DNA from: an uncultured Holdemanella sp.
Lineage (GTDB): Bacteria; Bacillota_I; Bacilli_A; Erysipelotrichales; Erysipelotrichaceae
Assembly: GCF_934754935.1 (NCBI RefSeq)
Contig: NZ_CAKVJB010000012.1
Location: forward strand, 1-64,000
Length of the DNA: 64,000 nt
Reading direction: 5' to 3'
Made by a program: the position numbers and the translations under genes
Notes under the pieces: model-generated
Told to the model about the DNA's origin: nothing
Seen by the model: only the letters and a program-made list of their open reading frames with translations
Databases searched by the model: none
Shown here: piece by piece, positions 6,826-16,814 of the stretch
How positions within the stretch are numbered: position 1 is the stretch's first letter
Layout: every line of letters starts with the position of its first letter

Positions 6826-9741
6826 CTATACTCTGGTTAATTTGAATTTTTGAGCATTTGTACCATTATCACGATATATATGAATATTTCCTTCATTCTG
6901 AATTCTACCGCCATAAATATCTAAAACGTAATCTTTATCTAAAGCAGATACAAAGGTTAAACTACCATCACTATTTTTTCTAGCAATCCATTTTTGAGCA
7001 TACGTATCATTATATGCATATTGCCATACATTCGTAAAACTTTCAGCTTTACCACCATATACATCTAATGCTTTATTCGTATCTACATTAATAAACGTAA
7101 TGTATCCCATCGCATCTTTTTTGATCTTCCACTTCTGTGAACTTACCTTATTTGCGTTTGCAAGTTGAACATTACCATTAGATGCGTTAAATACTACATT
7201 ATTATCTGTGTAACACTCAATTACATATGTAGATTCCGTAATATCTGCATTATATTCCTTAGCCATCGCATTTAAGTGGTCACGTGGACTTTCATATTTT
7301 ATAAAAGACCAAGTCTGAGCTTTCGTATTATTCGATTTATGAATCTGAATATTTGAAAAATTCTGAACTCTACCACCATAAAGATCCAATACATAATTTG
7401 AATCTAAAGCCGAAACAATTTTGTAACCAGATCCAACATTCACTACAATCCATTTTTGTGCATATGAATTATTTGAAGTATATTGTACTACATTTTGACC
7501 ATTTACATTCTGTCCGCCATAAACATCAAGGACCTTATTTGAACCTACATTCATAAATGTTACATATCCTTTTGAATCATGAACAATTTTCCATCCTTGA
7601 GCTACAGTTCCATTATTCTTATAAATCGTAATATTTCCAAAATCACTCTTACTTCCACCATATACATCAAATACATAGCTTGTATTTAATGAAGAAGCTA
7701 TAAAATAAGTCCCATCCGCAATCGCATCTTTATTTTGAGAAGCTAATTTATCCATCTCTTCACGCGAGTTTTTAACTTTTAATAGTTTCCAACTCTGCGC
7801 TACTGTACCATTAGAAGAATAAATTTGAATTGGAGAACCATTATTTGTTGAACCACCATACAAATCAAATACATATCTTCTATCCCAAGCTGAAGAAATA
7901 ATCCAACTGCCATCACTATTACGAGTGAATATGAATTGAGCTCCTTTACTAGAAGCATTTACACCTTGGACTAGACGACTACTCTTCATTTGATTCCAAT
8001 TTGTCGTTACACCCAAATATAAATTGGATTTAACATTTTTTATTGTATAATAACCATTTTGATTCTTTATAATTTCATATTGCTGGGCCATAGATCCATT
8101 CCAATCATAAATTTGTACAGACGCACCATATGAAATAGAACCACCCACAATATCTAAGACTTTATTATTATTTTTTGAACTAACAATTTCATAAGTTCCA
8201 TTCGTCATTTCATCTTTTATAATATCAAAGGACAATGTTAATTTACCCGTAAACATGTTTACTCCAACAATTGTTACGGTTCCTTTTCCTATATCTACAT
8301 TATTTGAATAGATAACTTTATAATCACGACCCTGAACCAATCCTGTATTTTTGATAGAAACATTGACTTCAGGCTCTACTTTATTTCCTGTATAATATAC
8401 ATTTCCTACATGCCCAGTACCTTTAGATACATCCAAATATAAGGTTGTATCCACATACTTACCTAATGAAAAGAATGGCCCACCATCAATTTTATCCAAT
8501 CCAAAACTAGATGGATGATTAAATACTTCACTAATATGTACACGACCATTACGAGTGCTTGTATAAGGATCATAAACTGTAGTATATCCTTGTGCATCCA
8601 ATCCAAACAATAAGATCTCATGAGAAATACCAGGCCAAGGACAGAATCTTCCACCCTCAACTGTAGCTGCAATCATATTTCCTTTCATCAATTCATTTTT
8701 AGCGGATTCCATATTAATATTATTCTTATAAACTAATCCAAATCGATTTGAAATAAGACTCCAAGTATCTCCTCCTGCACCAATCTCACGCACATTATAG
8801 ATACCTGCATTATATAATAGATTCCCCATATCAATAGGTGTATAATTTGTTCCCTTAAGTGTATTTACAATCATAGCAGCTGTTGTTGGAACACAACCAC
8901 TACTCGCAAACGTATAATTTCCATAGACTGACCAAGCCCAACGATCATCTCTTTGACAATAGTAAGAAACACCATTCCAGCTTGCCTTAGTAATCAACCC
9001 ATTATTATCCGTATTATAAGTAACCTTATCAATTTGGAAAGTTCCCTGCAATCTTTTACCAAAATTATCATAGTACTTAGCACTATTTCCAACATTCACA
9101 AAACCAACCGATAAAGTACCATCATTTTTAAAATTGTACCAATTTCCATTGACCTGCTTTTCACCAAAACTTTGAACACCATTTTCAAAATAGTAGATTT
9201 TACCATCCAAATGCGCCATTCCACTAAATTCCATGCCATTCTCAAGATAATAATGATTCTTTCCATCCTCTTTCATTAAAGAATAAAGAACTGTACCTGT
9301 ATTATCATCATGGTGCAACTGCATATTTGACTGTAAGACACCTGATTCATTAAAATAATAAGCATCCGTACCAATCGTTTTTAAACCCGTTACCTTATTG
9401 CCATTCTCATCAAAATAATATTTCTGCCCATCAATATCTTCAAAACTACTCGTGACATAAGAACCATCTTTGACAAACATAGTATAGTCCGTATTCCAAC
9501 CATCTAATAACTTAGAACTTGTATCCATTGAATCCTTTTCATCATCTATTGAAACAGAAACATCCGGATTTACAACACTATCAATCACATCCACTAAGGT
9601 ATCCGATTCTTGTGTATTTGTCGTTTCTTTAATTGGCTCAACACTATTTTCTTCAGCATGAACAATTGTATCCGCAAAATTATAGCTTACTACTGCTGCA
9701 AGAACGGCAAAACCAACCTTAACAATATCTCTTGAATTCAT
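6826..9741 (-). CDS. Secreted C39-like peptidase with glucan-binding-type and RICIN repeats
   Basis: A 971-residue secreted protein. The signal peptide (1-29) ends in VHA. Residues ~75-265 carry tandem aromatic repeats of the cell-wall/glucan-binding type (GQKYYFDENGNKVTG, TDAYYFNESG, KIYYFENG). A papain-like Peptidase_C39_2 domain (~255-420) shows the active Cys in SGCVPTTAAM (~281), the His in SHEILLFG (~375) and a downstream Asp in YDPYT. A short Ig-like stretch (~455-505) is followed by three RICIN modules to the end, similar to those of the neighbouring autolysin. Likely a wall-bound amidase or peptidase acting outside the cell; the substrate is unknown. It is a monocistronic unit with its own promoter and terminator, and is probably co-functional with the adjacent autolysin. 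Confidence 0.85.
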   Translation of the reverse strand: MNSRDIVKVGFAVLAAVVSYNFADTIVHAEENSVEPIKETTNTQESDTLVDVIDSVVNPDVSVSIDDEKDSMDTSSKLLDGWNTDYTMFVKDGSYVTSSFEDIDGQKYYFDENGNKVTGLKTIGTDAYYFNESGVLQSNMQLHHDDNTGTVLYSLMKEDGKNHYYLENGMEFSGMAHLDGKIYYFENGVQSFGEKQVNGNWYNFKNDGTLSVGFVNVGNSAKYYDNFGKRLQGTFQIDKVTYNTDNNGLITKASWNGVSYYCQRDDRWAWSVYGNYTFASSGCVPTTAAMIVNTLKGTNYTPIDMGNLLYNAGIYNVREIGAGGDTWSLISNRFGLVYKNNINMESAKNELMKGNMIAATVEGGRFCPWPGISHEILLFGLDAQGYTTVYDPYTSTRNGRVHISEVFNHPSSFGLDKIDGGPFFSLGKYVDTTLYLDVSKGTGHVGNVYYTGNKVEPEVNVSIKNTGLVQGRDYKVIYSNNVDIGKGTVTIVGVNMFTGKLTLSFDIIKDEMTNGTYEIVSSKNNNKVLDIVGGSISYGASVQIYDWNGSMAQQYEIIKNQNGYYTIKNVKSNLYLGVTTNWNQMKSSRLVQGVNASSKGAQFIFTRNSDGSWIISSAWDRRYVFDLYGGSTNNGSPIQIYSSNGTVAQSWKLLKVKNSREEMDKLASQNKDAIADGTYFIASSLNTSYVFDVYGGSKSDFGNITIYKNNGTVAQGWKIVHDSKGYVTFMNVGSNKVLDVYGGQNVNGQNVVQYTSNNSYAQKWIVVNVGSGYKIVSALDSNYVLDLYGGRVQNFSNIQIHKSNNTKAQTWSFIKYESPRDHLNAMAKEYNADITESTYVIECYTDNNVVFNASNGNVQLANANKVSSQKWKIKKDAMGYITFINVDTNKALDVYGGKAESFTNVWQYAYNDTYAQKWIARKNSDGSLTFVSALDKDYVLDIYGGRIQNEGNIHIYRDNGTNAQKFKLTRV

Positions 9742-9764
9742 TCAAATCACCCTCCGCAAAAACC

Positions 9765-9793
9765 ATTTTATAACTTTCATAAAAATATGACAA
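9765..9793 (-). promoter_or_regulatory. Sigma-A-type promoter of the C39/RICIN gene
   Basis: Minus strand TTGTCA (9788-9793), 17 nt, TAAAAT (9765-9770). GGAGGGT is positioned before the ATG at 9741. Confidence 0.65.
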
Positions 9794-9813
9794 TTATCTT
9801 TTGTTAATAAATC

Positions 9814-9839
9814 AAAAGATCACCTCAATTGAAGTGATC
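9814..9839 (-). terminator. Terminator at the end of the rml/glycosyltransferase operon
   Basis: A 9-bp stem (9818-9826 with 9831-9839) with loop AATT is followed by TTTT on the minus strand, just past the stop of the glycosyltransferase at 9843. It separates the polysaccharide operon from the C39/RICIN gene. Confidence 0.8.
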
Positions 9840-9842
9840 CCG

Positions 9843-10796
9843 TTAAACATATTTAATATTCAATTTACGAATAAAATGGTACATAAACATTTTGCAATGC
9901 AATTGATCAAAAAGAACATACAACAAAATACATACATTGACTTTAAAAGAATCTTCTTTATTGAATGAAAAATGATAATAATCATTTTGTTTCAAGAATT
10001 TAAAAGATTCCTTGTAAATTTTAGCATAAGAGTTCTTCTCTAATACGCTAGCCTGCATCAATAAATATTGAACAACCGTTTTTAAATAAAAATAATCAAT
10101 ATATTTCTTATCATACTTATCTAAATTCAATGTATTTTGAATCTTATTCAACAACATCAATATATCATTGTTTCCTTGAACCGATTTTTTACTTTGTGTT
10201 AATGAATTCGGATTAAAACAATAATTATACCCAGCATAGTCAATAACTTTCACTTTATTCGTTAAGCTATTGCACTTAACATTCATATACACATCTTCAC
10301 CCAAGACAAATTTTTCATATTCAATATGATTATCCTTTAAAAAATTCAAACGATACAATTTACCCCATGTAGCTACATAACGAAACTCATCCCAAACAGA
10401 TACTTTAGGTTTTGAAACATACATTAATGAATGATCTTCCAAATTTACTTTTTTATATCCAGAGATTAATACATCGTAATCCTGAATTTCTTGATGCAAT
10501 CTTTCTAAATAATCCGAATCTATATAATCATCTGCATCAATAAATGTAATATATTTTCCTCTAGAAAGTTGTATTCCTTTATTTCTCGTTTTTCCAGCAC
10601 CCTGATTATCAAAAGAATATACTTTAATACGTGAATCCTTATAGCTGTTTAACACCTCTAACGTATCATCCTTTGAACCATCATTGATCAACAACAATTC
10701 AAAATTATTATATGTTTGTTCTAAAACACTATTAACACAAATTCCAATATATTTTTCAGCATTATAGACAGGTACTACAATTGAAATCAAATCCAT
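9843..10796 (-). CDS. Family 2 glycosyltransferase
   Basis: Cytoplasmic GT-A fold transferase, 317 residues. The N-terminus SIVVPVYNAEKYI with NDGSKDDT (~38) and the DXD-like DADD (~92) is classical for GT2. The C-terminal ~100 residues are Lys/Tyr/Phe-rich, as often seen in capsule GTs. It is the last gene of the rml-led operon, two bases downstream of the flippase gene, so it most likely adds one sugar to the lipid-linked repeat unit. Donor and acceptor cannot be told from sequence. Confidence 0.9.
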   Translation of the reverse strand: MDLISIVVPVYNAEKYIGICVNSVLEQTYNNFELLLINDGSKDDTLEVLNSYKDSRIKVYSFDNQGAGKTRNKGIQLSRGKYITFIDADDYIDSDYLERLHQEIQDYDVLISGYKKVNLEDHSLMYVSKPKVSVWDEFRYVATWGKLYRLNFLKDNHIEYEKFVLGEDVYMNVKCNSLTNKVKVIDYAGYNYCFNPNSLTQSKKSVQGNNDILMLLNKIQNTLNLDKYDKKYIDYFYLKTVVQYLLMQASVLEKNSYAKIYKESFKFLKQNDYYHFSFNKEDSFKVNVCILLYVLFDQLHCKMFMYHFIRKLNIKYV

Positions 10797-10798
10797 CT

Positions 10799-12031
10799 TT
10801 ATACCTCCTTAAATTCTTGTTTTCGCATAATATAAATATAGATTAATAAATACAACAAGAATTGAATAAACATACATAATAAATAAGCAAACGATGCACC
10901 AATTAAACTAAATTTGATAATAAACAATTTAGAAACAAACAACGCAAATAAAGATGTCAAAGAATAAACGATAAACTGTACAAAAGTATGGCGAATCGTA
11001 GTAAGTGCAGCCGATACTAATGTACTTAATGAATAGAAAATGGCACCTACAATAATCAAAATCAAACACAATTTATAATCTGAAATATCCACGCCATATA
11101 AAATATTTAATACAGGTATACCAAGTAGATATGCTCCAATAACACATGCAAATCCAAACGCAAGAACTAATAAAGACGATTTAAAAATCAAAATATTAAA
11201 TTCTTTTTTCTGACCCAACGCATATAGATTCGCAATCGTATTTAGAATAGGTTGCAACAAGTATTGACATGCCAAACTGATAATTGTAGCAGGCATTAAC
11301 ACAATACCAAAAATAGCTTGAAGTGATTCTACGACAACACCATCCAACGCATATTTTTGTGCATTCACAAGATATACACCTAGAAATAAGATTGAAAAAG
11401 AGAAAAAGCCTTCTTTATAGAGTTTAACAATATTTGAGACACGAATCTCTTCCGTTGAATTTATATGTTGTTTTGTTTTGGGAATGTCATACACAAATAA
11501 AATAGCTAGCCAAATCAAATCCAATCCAATACAAGACAATAATAAATTCTTTGTAATTAAATCTAAAACAATAAAAACTACAATAGAAGCAATGGATTTA
11601 AAAAACAAGGACTTACCAACAAGTTCTAAATTATCATTCTTTTGAAGCACACCATAAAATACATCTGAAAAGACTTCACAACATTTCATAAAACATAACG
11701 CAAATGTAACACTCATTTTATATGCATCATACTTCATAATTAGACAATATATAAGAACAGTGACCATCATTAGAATGCAACTTGATATTCTATGTACAAT
11801 ATATTCTTTATTTGAAAAGTCTTGCTTAACATCCGTAACTTGAAAAACCCTGCCTTCATAATTACCAATAAAACAAAACAAACAAGCCAATGAAAAGGCT
11901 AGTGTAAAAACACCTGAATCCTTTAGACCATTGATTCGAGTAACAATAATCATAAAAAATAAGGAGTTAAATGCATTTGCGGTTGTACCAATCATATTCC
12001 ATATGACATTTTTCTTTGTGTTATTTCCCAT
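10799..12031 (-). CDS. Wzx-type polysaccharide flippase
   Basis: A 410-residue polytopic membrane protein with about 12 hydrophobic segments. The N-terminus (KKNVIWNMIGTTANAFNSLFFMI) is typical of the polysaccharide transport (PST/MVF) superfamily. It probably moves undecaprenyl-linked oligosaccharide across the membrane. It sits directly between glycosyltransferase and acyltransferase genes. No Wzy polymerase is evident next to it, and a separate ABC exporter exists in the same locus. Confidence 0.85.
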   Translation of the reverse strand: MGNNTKKNVIWNMIGTTANAFNSLFFMIIVTRINGLKDSGVFTLAFSLACLFCFIGNYEGRVFQVTDVKQDFSNKEYIVHRISSCILMMVTVLIYCLIMKYDAYKMSVTFALCFMKCCEVFSDVFYGVLQKNDNLELVGKSLFFKSIASIVVFIVLDLITKNLLLSCIGLDLIWLAILFVYDIPKTKQHINSTEEIRVSNIVKLYKEGFFSFSILFLGVYLVNAQKYALDGVVVESLQAIFGIVLMPATIISLACQYLLQPILNTIANLYALGQKKEFNILIFKSSLLVLAFGFACVIGAYLLGIPVLNILYGVDISDYKLCLILIIVGAIFYSLSTLVSAALTTIRHTFVQFIVYSLTSLFALFVSKLFIIKFSLIGASFAYLLCMFIQFLLYLLIYIYIMRKQEFKEV

Positions 12032-12044
12032 ATAAACTCCTTCT

Positions 12045-13070
12045 CTACATATTTTTCTCTATTAACATATATGTAATGTATCCTACAACCATACTCAAAG
12101 GAATAGAAATCAGAATATTTAATCCGACAGCCATAGATCCACCAAATACACTAATGACCATTTGTTGAATTGGCCAACCACATAAATATATATCATAAGA
12201 TAAATTACCTAGTGATGCGAATCGAACATTGCATTGAGGTAAACAGAATGAAATATATAAAGTTAAATAAGGAATGAATAGGAAAGATCCAATCTGACCA
12301 TATCCTAAACCAATCAACAAAATAAATAGAATGATAGAAAGCACAAAATATACATTTTTCATTGTTATTTCATCTCTATAAATCCAATAAAAAGAACCCC
12401 AGAAAAACAAGAAACATGGCTGAATATAGCCTTTGATACTCATGAAGATAGACAAAGGAATAAAATTGATACCAATAAAAACAAGTATTACCAATAAAGC
12501 GATATATTTGTAACTCTTTTTGTTCACCAAATTTAATTTGTAGGCAACTAATAAAACAATATAACATAAAAATTCTATTGGTAACGTCCATAAAGGACCA
12601 TTTATAACTCCAGGATAAATATTATTTGTGAATACACCTGGTAAATTATGAACAGGTATCAAAATAAAATTTAAACAATATTTAAAGAAATCCGCTGATA
12701 CAAAAAAATCAATTAGACTATAAGACGAAAAAAGTAAAGCACAAACCACAATACAGACTACAATTGTAAACCATAATGGTGGGAAAATTCTTATAAATCT
12801 GTTGTGCAGATACTTTTTTGAATTCTTGTTTTTTAATAAACTCTTGGTCACAAAAAAGCCGCTACTCATAAAGAATATCGCAACGGCTAAACTTCCGAAC
12901 GCAATAGAATTTCTAGATAAGTCTGATAATATATCATTATATTCTGCACCTTTACATAATGGATACGCATGCGACACGATGACAAACAATGCGGCAATAA
13001 ACTTAACTAAGTTTAAATTATTACTTCTTGTAGACTCAAAATTTTTAAGCGTAACACTATTTTGTGTCAT
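12045..13070 (-). CDS. Acyltransferase 3 family membrane protein (OafA-like)
   Basis: A 341-residue integral membrane protein with about ten hydrophobic segments. The N-terminal NNLNLVKFIAALFVIVSHAYP carries the conserved His of the acyltransferase-3 family, and RFIRIFPPLW is the usual RxxR-type motif. Such enzymes transfer acetyl or similar groups from the cytoplasm to surface sugars. The start overlaps the 3' end of the upstream epimerase gene by 14 bases, implying translational coupling. Likely decorates the polysaccharide made here. Confidence 0.9.
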   Translation of the reverse strand: MTQNSVTLKNFESTRSNNLNLVKFIAALFVIVSHAYPLCKGAEYNDILSDLSRNSIAFGSLAVAIFFMSSGFFVTKSLLKNKNSKKYLHNRFIRIFPPLWFTIVVCIVVCALLFSSYSLIDFFVSADFFKYCLNFILIPVHNLPGVFTNNIYPGVINGPLWTLPIEFLCYIVLLVAYKLNLVNKKSYKYIALLVILVFIGINFIPLSIFMSIKGYIQPCFLFFWGSFYWIYRDEITMKNVYFVLSIILFILLIGLGYGQIGSFLFIPYLTLYISFCLPQCNVRFASLGNLSYDIYLCGWPIQQMVISVFGGSMAVGLNILISIPLSMVVGYITYMLIEKNM

Positions 13071-13893
13071 TATGCTTCTCCATAATCAAATTAATTTTTG
13101 TATTATCACCCCAAATAGCAGGTGAATCATAAGGACGTTCAGGGAATTTTCCATAGTCTGGACGAATGCTATAATGATTCTTCTCAATAAATTCATTCAC
13201 TTTATCCGCTAATGAAACTGGTTTTCCAGAACAACAATTGATAATTCCAGTAATTTCAGATTGTGTAGAAGCTGTCGCAATTTGTTTTGCGAGTTCATCT
13301 ACATTAATAAAATCATATTTATTTTTACCAGAAACAAACGGGAATGAAGCCTTACCCTCATGCTCCATCTGTGTAATCTTAGAGAAAATAGAATTGTTAT
13401 TGGAATCATCCCCTAAAATATAATAGGCACGCAACCACATTAAAGACGTATTTGTTTTTTCAGCTAATAATAAAGAAGCTTCTCTTAATGCATTTTTTGC
13501 AATTCCATACATTGACAATGGATTTGTAGGTGTATTTTCATCCACACAACCTTCATAATATCCAATCTCATGCATTGTTCCCATTACGGATAAATATTTA
13601 ACACCACCATCAATCATATTCTTAATGAATGCATAGTGCTTAGACAACATAGACATATGAGCATCTGAAGCATGGTTAAAACCATCTTTCCAAGCCATAT
13701 GAATACATGCATCCGGTCTACCTAGCTTGTTATAAATATCATCCGAAAAAATATCTAATGATAAAAAAGTTGCATCCGTATTGATTCCTTTATTTATCAT
13801 ATCTACCGCAATAACTTCATGATGCATTTTGATTAACGCATCTACTACATGTCTCCCGATATATCCAGAAGCCCCTGTAACAACTACCTTCAT
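13057..13893 (-). CDS. NAD-dependent epimerase/dehydratase (SDR family)
   Basis: A 278-residue extended short-chain dehydrogenase. The Rossmann motif GASGYIG is at residues 7-13, and the catalytic-type YGIAK lies around residue 129. It probably acts on a nucleotide sugar (dTDP- or UDP-linked), creating a second activated sugar beside dTDP-rhamnose. The exact reaction cannot be decided. It lies between a GT2 gene and the acyltransferase it overlaps. Confidence 0.85.
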   Translation of the reverse strand: MKVVVTGASGYIGRHVVDALIKMHHEVIAVDMINKGINTDATFLSLDIFSDDIYNKLGRPDACIHMAWKDGFNHASDAHMSMLSKHYAFIKNMIDGGVKYLSVMGTMHEIGYYEGCVDENTPTNPLSMYGIAKNALREASLLLAEKTNTSLMWLRAYYILGDDSNNNSIFSKITQMEHEGKASFPFVSGKNKYDFINVDELAKQIATASTQSEITGIINCCSGKPVSLADKVNEFIEKNHYSIRPDYGKFPERPYDSPAIWGDNTKINLIMEKHNDTK

Positions 13894-13904
13894 TTTATCA
13901 TCTC

Positions 13905-14699
13905 CTACAATTTATTACTTTTTTCACTCAACGCATACACAGAATTTATTCCATTCGCAATAAATTTTGGCCAATATAAACTCATGATTTCCAAATCCTC
14001 TTTTTTTCGGATATTTTCACCCAAGTTTTTTGAAGTAGCTGACTCCGCATAAATTCTATGTCCCAATAATGGTTTATCAATATAAATAAACTCACCATTT
14101 AATTCAGCTAAATCACACCATGTCTTATAATCACAACTATTGATATAGTTTGTATCAAAAATAGATTTACCTGCAACCACCTTATTATAGGTAGCAGCTG
14201 GACAACAAATTGGACAACCAATTGATAAAATTCTTCTACGAATAAATTTAGAAGTTTGATTTTTATCCTTCTTTAAAGGCGCAAGCATCATTCTCTTCAC
14301 TTTTAAAATTTTATTGGTATAAACCTTTTTATCGTTACGAATCTCATAATAGTCCGTAAACGCTAGAATAAAATCATGTTTATTTCCAATATACTTTAAT
14401 GTTTTTTCTAAAAAATCCGGTTCATAATAATCATCTTGATGCGCAATTGTAACTAATGGAGTTGGCGCATGATCATAAGCCCAGTTCCAGTCAGCTCCTG
14501 CATTTTTAGGACTTGGATTCACAAACAATTCTAAACCATATTTTTCACATAACCCCTTAATGTGATCATTCGGTGTTGATGTTGAAATAAATACTTTACT
14601 TTTGATTGTTTGATTCAATAAAGATTGAATAGTCATTTCTAAATGAGGATTTTCTTTATATGCACAAATCACAAAACTATGATCGTTTCTATTAAACAT
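13905..14699 (-). CDS. Family 2 glycosyltransferase
   Basis: A 264-residue GT2-like enzyme. The N-terminal SFVICAYKENPHLEMTIQSL and the DXD-like HQDDYYEPDF (~90) support the family. No membrane segments. It lies in the rml operon between DUF2304 and the epimerase genes, so it is assumed to be cytoplasmic and to build the lipid-linked repeat. Confidence 0.85.
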   Translation of the reverse strand: MFNRNDHSFVICAYKENPHLEMTIQSLLNQTIKSKVFISTSTPNDHIKGLCEKYGLELFVNPSPKNAGADWNWAYDHAPTPLVTIAHQDDYYEPDFLEKTLKYIGNKHDFILAFTDYYEIRNDKKVYTNKILKVKRMMLAPLKKDKNQTSKFIRRRILSIGCPICCPAATYNKVVAGKSIFDTNYINSCDYKTWCDLAELNGEFIYIDKPLLGHRIYAESATSKNLGENIRKKEDLEIMSLYWPKFIANGINSVYALSEKSNKL

Positions 14700-14717
14700 T
14701 TAATTACCTCCAAATAA

Positions 14718-15056
14718 TTATTTTTTGATTTCACTTTTTAATAATGAAATTTCTTGTACTAATAATGTAATTTTTCGTTTCTGAGCAGAAACAATAACAG
14801 TTAAAGACATAGTTATAAAGAACAAGATAACCAATAACACACCAATAACCATGTTGGAAACCGTTTGGAAGCCAACTAAATTCGCAATCTTAATCAATGC
14901 ATTTGGAAAAATTGCTAAAAACAATAAGATTAAAACGCCAAGACCCCATAACAAAGAATACTTTACCGGAATTCTCCCTTTATGTAGTATACGAATTACA
15001 ACCACAGCTAATATTAAGGCAATAATAAGAACACCCAGTCTTAAATTTAAAGGCAT
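14718..15056 (-). CDS. DUF2304 small membrane protein, partner of the adjacent GT2
   Basis: 112 residues with three hydrophobic helices (~4-22, ~33-52, ~66-92) and a charged C-terminal tail. This is the DUF2304 family layout, to which I believe streptococcal GacJ belongs. GacJ stimulates the polyprenyl-phosphate sugar synthase GacI. The gene has an excellent AAGGAGG and overlaps the end of the GT2 gene at 15056 by one base, so the pair is translationally coupled. Probable role: membrane partner of that synthase. Confidence 0.8.
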   Translation of the reverse strand: MPLNLRLGVLIIALILAVVVIRILHKGRIPVKYSLLWGLGVLILLFLAIFPNALIKIANLVGFQTVSNMVIGVLLVILFFITMSLTVIVSAQKRKITLLVQEISLLKSEIKK

Positions 15057-15775
15057 TATTTTGACCTCCTTGTTCCAATTATCATAATAGATAATAAAAC
15101 ATTAATCATATAATACACATTCTTCCAACTACGGATGGAAGACACACCACCATTACGCTCCTTCATTTCAACAGGAACTTCCTGAATTGTTGATCCCTGC
15201 TTTAAAATTTGCGTAGTTGAAATTGGTTCTGGATATTCTAATGGATAATCCATCGCAAATTGTGCAATCAAACCTCGATCTACTGCTCTAAAACCTGATG
15301 TAACATCATATAATTTTTCACCTGTAAAAAATTTAATGAAAGATGAAATGATCTTGATACCCATCTGACGAGCCTTTGTAGACTTAAATTCACTTGTCGA
15401 ACCCTCGACAAAACGAGAACCAATTGTCATATTCGCTTTACCATCGAAAATAGGTTTACAAATATCCTCGACAAAGTTTACATCATGCTGACCATCCCCA
15501 TCAAATTGGATGGCAATATCATAATCGTGTTCCAACGCATATTTATAACCCGTTTGAACAGCTCCACCAATACCTAAATTATGAACCAATTTAACATGCG
15601 GCTTATTATTTGACGTTAGTATTTCCTCTGTTCTATCTCTAGAACCATCATTTATGACAATATAATCTAATTTATTTGAAGAATGATTCTTATTATATTC
15701 ATCAATTGTATCGATTGTTGATAAAATAGAATCTTGTTCATTATATGCCGGAATAATTAACAATACTTTATTCAT
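15056..15775 (-). CDS. GT2 polyprenyl-phosphate sugar synthase (DPM1/GacI-like)
   Basis: About 239 residues. VLLIIPAYNEQDSI, INDGSRDRTEE and the metal motif QFDGDGQHD put it with dolichol/polyprenyl-phosphate glycosyltransferases. One C-terminal hydrophobic helix (~residues 210-235) fits a membrane-associated enzyme. A longer frame begins at 15817, but GGGGAG four bases before the ATG at 15775 decides the start. With the DUF2304 protein it likely makes polyprenyl-phosphate sugar for transfer on the outer face, possibly by the DUF2142 proteins of the locus. Confidence 0.88.
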   Translation of the reverse strand: MNKVLLIIPAYNEQDSILSTIDTIDEYNKNHSSNKLDYIVINDGSRDRTEEILTSNNKPHVKLVHNLGIGGAVQTGYKYALEHDYDIAIQFDGDGQHDVNFVEDICKPIFDGKANMTIGSRFVEGSTSEFKSTKARQMGIKIISSFIKFFTGEKLYDVTSGFRAVDRGLIAQFAMDYPLEYPEPISTTQILKQGSTIQEVPVEMKERNGGVSSIRSWKNVYYMINVLLSIMIIGTRRSK

Positions 15776-15861
15776 TATTCTCCCCTTTTCCTTTTTTACC
15801 ACTTTAAAACATAACATAAGAATTCATTATCCTCAAGTAAATGTTTGATAATGCATAACAT

Positions 15862-16776
15862 TTATACATTCATTTCCTTTAAATAACGAGCAAGTGCATC
15901 CTGCCAAGTAGGTAAAGGTTTAAATCCATTTTCTACTAGTTTTGATTTATCCAAACGAGAATTAAAAGGACGAGCTGCCTTAGATAAACCATACTCTTTT
16001 GTTGTTACTGGAACTACAGTGTTCGTATAACCAGCTTGTTTAAAGATTTCACACGCAAAATCATACCAACTAATATAGCCACCCTCATTTGTCGCATGAT
16101 AATAACCATATTTATCCGTTTCAATCATATCCACTAATAAACGAGCTAAATCAAAAGTGTAAGTAGGTGTACCAATTTGATCATTTACCACTTTTAACGT
16201 ATCAAATTTCTTTCCAACATTTAACATCGTCTTAATGAAATTATTTCCATTCTTACCAAATACCCACGCAATACGAACTATAAAATACTTAGATAAAGTA
16301 TTAGAAACAGCTAGTTCTCCACCTAGTTTTGTCTGTCCATACACATTCAATGGTTTATAATCCTTACAATCCGGTTGCCATGGCTCTGTTCCCTGACCAT
16401 CAAAAACATAATCCGTAGAAATATAGACCATCTTTGCATCAATTTCTTTACAAGCATCCGCAATATTTTGTGTACCATCCACATTAATAGCTTTTACTTT
16501 GGCCTGTTTATCTTCATCTTCCGCTAAATCCACTGCCGTCCATGCCGCACAATGCACAACAACATCTGGCTTTACAGACTTAATTGTATTCATTACAGCC
16601 TCTGAATTCGTGATATCTAAAGATACATATTCAGCCGTTGTTACATATGTACCATCCTGAATGCCACTATAACTTTCAGCTAAGTCTGTACCTACACCAG
16701 TATATCCTCTAGAAGCCAATTCATTCATGACATCATGACCTAATTGACCTGCAACACCTGTCACAAAAACCTTCAT
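15862..16776 (-). CDS. rfbD: dTDP-4-dehydrorhamnose reductase
   Basis: RmlD, the last step of dTDP-L-rhamnose synthesis (NADPH reduction of dTDP-4-keto-L-rhamnose). About 304 residues, with the nucleotide-binding motif GVAGQLG near the N-terminus, STDYVFDG and the catalytic-type YGQTK. An ATG at 16794 exists, but GGAAG eight bases before the ATG at 16776 favours the shorter form. It follows rfbB in the order rfbACBD, all in one operon. Confidence 0.95.
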   Translation of the reverse strand: MKVFVTGVAGQLGHDVMNELASRGYTGVGTDLAESYSGIQDGTYVTTAEYVSLDITNSEAVMNTIKSVKPDVVVHCAAWTAVDLAEDEDKQAKVKAINVDGTQNIADACKEIDAKMVYISTDYVFDGQGTEPWQPDCKDYKPLNVYGQTKLGGELAVSNTLSKYFIVRIAWVFGKNGNNFIKTMLNVGKKFDTLKVVNDQIGTPTYTFDLARLLVDMIETDKYGYYHATNEGGYISWYDFACEIFKQAGYTNTVVPVTTKEYGLSKAARPFNSRLDKSKLVENGFKPLPTWQDALARYLKEMNV

Positions 16777-16814
16777 CGAATATCTTCCTTTCATTTAACA
16801 AGAAAAGCTAAAGA

